This document shows positions 5,791-7,913 of a stretch of DNA of 7,913 nt, in pieces. Under the pieces are notes generated by a model. It was given only the letters and a program-made list of their open reading frames with translations, was not told the origin of the DNA and did no database searches. The first letter of the stretch is position 1. Each line of letters starts with the position of its first letter. The DNA comes from Clostridia bacterium. Its GTDB lineage: Bacteria; Bacillota; Clostridia; UMGS1810. The stretch is taken from the NCBI GenBank assembly GCA_017629325.1, contig JAGBXL010000201.1:1-7913 (forward strand). Reading direction: 5' to 3'. A program made the translations under genes and the position numbers.

Positions 5791-6972
5791 ATGAATTTAA
5801 AACAAGCTTTCAGCCTTGCCCTCAAGAGTTTATCGGGCTCAAAAATGCGTGCAATCCTCACCATGCTCGGCATTATCATAGGTGTTGCAGCAGTTATAAT
5901 AATAGTTAGCCTTGTAAATGGTGTAACAAGCGATTTGGTTGCACAGTTTGAAAAAATGGGCTCCACCACAATAAATGTGTCTATAATGGGCAGAGGCGGT
6001 AACCGTAGTGTTTCCATAGACGATATGCAGGATTTGGTAAACGATAATCCCAAGCTTTTAAAGGCAATGTCGCCAAGCATCACCTTAAATGGTGCAACTA
6101 CCAAAAATGGCTCACTCAATGTCAACCCTGCAACACTTGCGGGCGTAAATGAATACTATGCCGATATAAAGGGACACGAAATTCTCTATGGCAGAGGACT
6201 CCAGTATGCCGACAGTGAATATCGCCTCAGAAACTGTGTTATAGGCACCTATGTTGCAAATGAGCTTTTTGGCAGCAAAAATGCAATAGGGCAGAGCCTT
6301 AAAATAAACGGCATAACCTTTGATGTTGTAGGTGTTATTGATGAAACTGCCGATAGCAAAGAAGCAAGTGCCGATGATATCGTTCTCATTCCCTACACAA
6401 TGGCTCAAAAAATAACCTCGGGCTTTAGCCGTGGCACCTATATTTTTAATGCCGCATCTAAAGAGGTTTCCAGTGAGGCACAAAGTTTAATAGAAGATTA
6501 TCTTTTCAAGGTTTTTGCATCTGAAAATGCCTATCGTGTTTCAAATATGAGCGAAATGATAGACACCATAAACGAAATGACAGGCACCATGTCTTTAATG
6601 CTTGCTTGCATAGCGGGTGTATCGCTACTGGTTGGCGGTATCGGTATTATGAACATAATGCTTGTATCTGTAACCGAAAGAACAAGAGAAATAGGCATAA
6701 GAAAATCCCTGGGTGCAACCCCCTGGGATATAATGAGTCAGTTTGTTGTTGAAGCCATAACAGTAAGCTGCCTTGGCGGTTTAATAGGCATAGCTCTTGG
6801 CATTATCGGCTCCTACGGGGTGGGGGCGATAATGGATATGAAAGCCGTAATCTCGTTTGTTTCAATATTTATATCTTTCACAGTTTCGGCTCTTATCGGT
6901 ATAGCCTTTGGCTATTTCCCTGCAAAAAAAGCTGCGCGTCTTAACCCCATAGATGCACTCAGATATGATTAA
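5791..6972 (+). CDS. ABC transporter permease, MacB/FtsX family (YknZ-like)
   Basis: This 393-residue membrane subunit pairs with the ATPase encoded 3 nt upstream. It has the standard four-helix layout: TM1 about 21-43 (LTMLGIIIGVAAVIIIVSLV), a large extracytoplasmic MacB_PCD-type domain about 45-265, then TM2 about 267-291, TM3 about 318-342 and TM4 about 351-377. Family hallmarks are present. The cytoplasmic coupling stretch SVTERTREIGIRKSLGAT (293-310) follows TM2, and the C-terminus PAKKAARLNPIDALRYD is typical. Length is normal and nothing is missing. AAAGGAGGG ends 10 nt before the ATG, overlapping the end of the ATPase gene. In this family the extracytoplasmic domain contacts the adaptor and moves with ATP hydrolysis. 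The ten-helix BceB/VraG architecture is excluded by length. The substrate cannot be read from the sequence; exported peptides, antibiotics, lipids or surface proteins all occur in the family. Confidence 0.96.
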   Translation: MNLKQAFSLALKSLSGSKMRAILTMLGIIIGVAAVIIIVSLVNGVTSDLVAQFEKMGSTTINVSIMGRGGNRSVSIDDMQDLVNDNPKLLKAMSPSITLNGATTKNGSLNVNPATLAGVNEYYADIKGHEILYGRGLQYADSEYRLRNCVIGTYVANELFGSKNAIGQSLKINGITFDVVGVIDETADSKEASADDIVLIPYTMAQKITSGFSRGTYIFNAASKEVSSEAQSLIEDYLFKVFASENAYRVSNMSEMIDTINEMTGTMSLMLACIAGVSLLVGGIGIMNIMLVSVTERTREIGIRKSLGATPWDIMSQFVVEAITVSCLGGLIGIALGIIGSYGVGAIMDMKAVISFVSIFISFTVSALIGIAFGYFPAKKAARLNPIDALRYD

Positions 6973-6990
6973 TAAAGGAGGAGATTTCAA

Positions 6991-7913
6991 ATGAAAAAAA
7001 TATTATCCCTTATTCTTTGTGCTTGTATTCTTTTGTCATCTTCTATGATTTCTATGGCTGGCACACCCGCCGATTCTGTTAAAATTCTTAATGCTTTAGG
7101 CGTAATGCAAGGCGACCCAAATGGCAATATGCGTGAAAACGACCTTGTAAAACGCTCGGAATTTGCCAAAATGGCAGTTCTTTTATCAGCATATAAAAAT
7201 AAAGTTTCTCTAAATTCCAAAATATCTGTTTTCACCGACTGCACCGCAGACCACTGGGCAGCACCCTATGTTCGTGTTGCCGCTGAAAATGGCATAATAG
7301 AAGGCTATTCAAACGGTATATTTGGTCCCGACGATAACATAAACTACGCTCAGGCAGTAACAATTGCCTTAAGGCTTTTAGGCTATACCGATGCCGACTT
7401 TGGCAACACCTATCCCGAAGGTCAGCTTGCAATGGCACAGAGCTTAAAGCTTGGCGAAGGCTTGTCAAAGGGAAGCGAAGAATTTATGACAAGACTCGAT
7501 GTGGCAGTTGTTTTAAACAATATGCTTTTAACAAGCAAAAAAGATTCGGGCACAAACTATATTGAATCTATAAATTATAAAATAAAAGAAGACACCGTAA
7601 TCGTTGCCACAAACGATGAAGATGCATCTGTTGCACCAGGAAAAGTGTTTACAACAAACGGGGAGTATGTAATAGATTCTTCTTTTGATAAAACTCTTGT
7701 GGGCTGCAAGGGTAGTGCCATATCCGATTCCGAGGGTAAGCTTTTAACCCTTGTTAAACATGAGGGCTATGCCGATAAATATTCTGTAAATGCAGTTGGC
7801 TCTGGCTTTGTATCTTTAGTTGGTGCAAAAGGCACTATGACCCTCCAGTGCGACGACGGCACCTTAAGCTATAAAGGAACCACCAAAACCAATTTCGGCA
7901 GCTTAAAATCTCA
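6991..7913 (+). CDS. Secreted S-layer homology (SLH) domain protein, 3' end beyond window
   Basis: The frame starts at ATG 6991 with AAAGGAGG 9-10 nt upstream and stays open to the right edge (307 codons visible). MKK followed by a hydrophobic core and ISMA-G gives a signal peptide with probable cleavage after residue 23. Three SLH-type repeats follow. SLH1 is at about 27-70 (ILNALGVMQGDPNG, VKRSEFAKM). SLH2 is at about 80-133 (FTDCTADHWAAPYV, ENGIIEGYSNGIFGPDD, INYAQAVTIALRLLGY). A weaker SLH3 is at about 141-183 (MTRLDVAVVLNNML). SLH triplets anchor proteins to secondary cell-wall polymers. The usual TRAE motif is degenerate in all three repeats (KRSE, NYAQ, TRLD). From about residue 190 the sequence is beta-rich and unassigned. 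The gene begins 18 nt after the permease stop with no terminator, so it is very probably in the exporter operon. Whether it is substrate, partner or passenger cannot be told. Confidence 0.93.
   Translation, partial: MKKILSLILCACILLSSSMISMAGTPADSVKILNALGVMQGDPNGNMRENDLVKRSEFAKMAVLLSAYKNKVSLNSKISVFTDCTADHWAAPYVRVAAENGIIEGYSNGIFGPDDNINYAQAVTIALRLLGYTDADFGNTYPEGQLAMAQSLKLGEGLSKGSEEFMTRLDVAVVLNNMLLTSKKDSGTNYIESINYKIKEDTVIVATNDEDASVAPGKVFTTNGEYVIDSSFDKTLVGCKGSAISDSEGKLLTLVKHEGYADKYSVNAVGSGFVSLVGAKGTMTLQCDDGTLSYKGTTKTNFGSLKS

Noticed and set aside
5104..6972. Bce-type peptide-detoxification transporter
   Set aside because: The two-component/ABC order is similar, but the permease is 393 residues with four helices rather than about 650 with ten, and a MacA-like adaptor is present.
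6991..7026. Lipoprotein signal peptide in the SLH protein (LCAC at residues 9-12)
   Set aside because: The cysteine lies too early, after a hydrophobic core of only about six residues; the hydrophobic stretch continues to ISMA-G, a better type I site.

Overview
The window reads as chromosomal DNA of a Gram-positive, probably anaerobic Clostridia-type bacterium. The reasons are the AT-rich composition, strong GGAGG-type ribosome binding sites, GTG/ATG starts, an S-layer homology (SLH) protein, and an adaptor-type ABC exporter with separate ATPase and permease genes. The taxonomic reading is an inference; no rRNA or marker gene is present. All genes lie on the + strand and coding density is very high. 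No tRNA, rRNA, CRISPR array, insertion sequence or integrase was found.

Layout. (1) Positions 1-381 hold the 3' end of an unrecognised, possibly surface-exposed protein, closed by a terminator hairpin (365-400) whose loop contains the stop codon. (2) Positions 401-474 are a short control region with 11-bp-spaced direct repeats. It precedes an OmpR-family response regulator (475-1140, GTG start) and, one base later, its membrane histidine kinase (1142-2614). (3) Positions 2615-2709 are a second control region with a similar 11-bp-spaced repeat. (4) The exporter follows: a large membrane-fusion adaptor (2710-5070), a MacB/YknY-type ATPase (5104-5787) and a MacB/YknZ-type permease (5791-6972). 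(5) Eighteen bases later begins a secreted protein with SLH repeats (6991 to beyond the right edge), with no terminator in between.

Working model (inference). The two-component system senses something at the envelope and controls its own promoter and the exporter operon through the shared 11-bp repeats. The ATPase, permease and adaptor form a MacAB/YknXYZ-like mechanotransmission complex, and the co-transcribed SLH protein acts at the wall surface as partner or substrate.

The least ordinary part is the adaptor. It has two successive lipoyl/beta-barrel modules with short hairpins instead of one module with a long TolC-reaching hairpin. A low-complexity Gly/Asn/Ser/Lys insert of about 180 residues splits its C-terminal domain, and it ends in a Gly-Met and Arg-Ser-Gly-Ser repeat tail.
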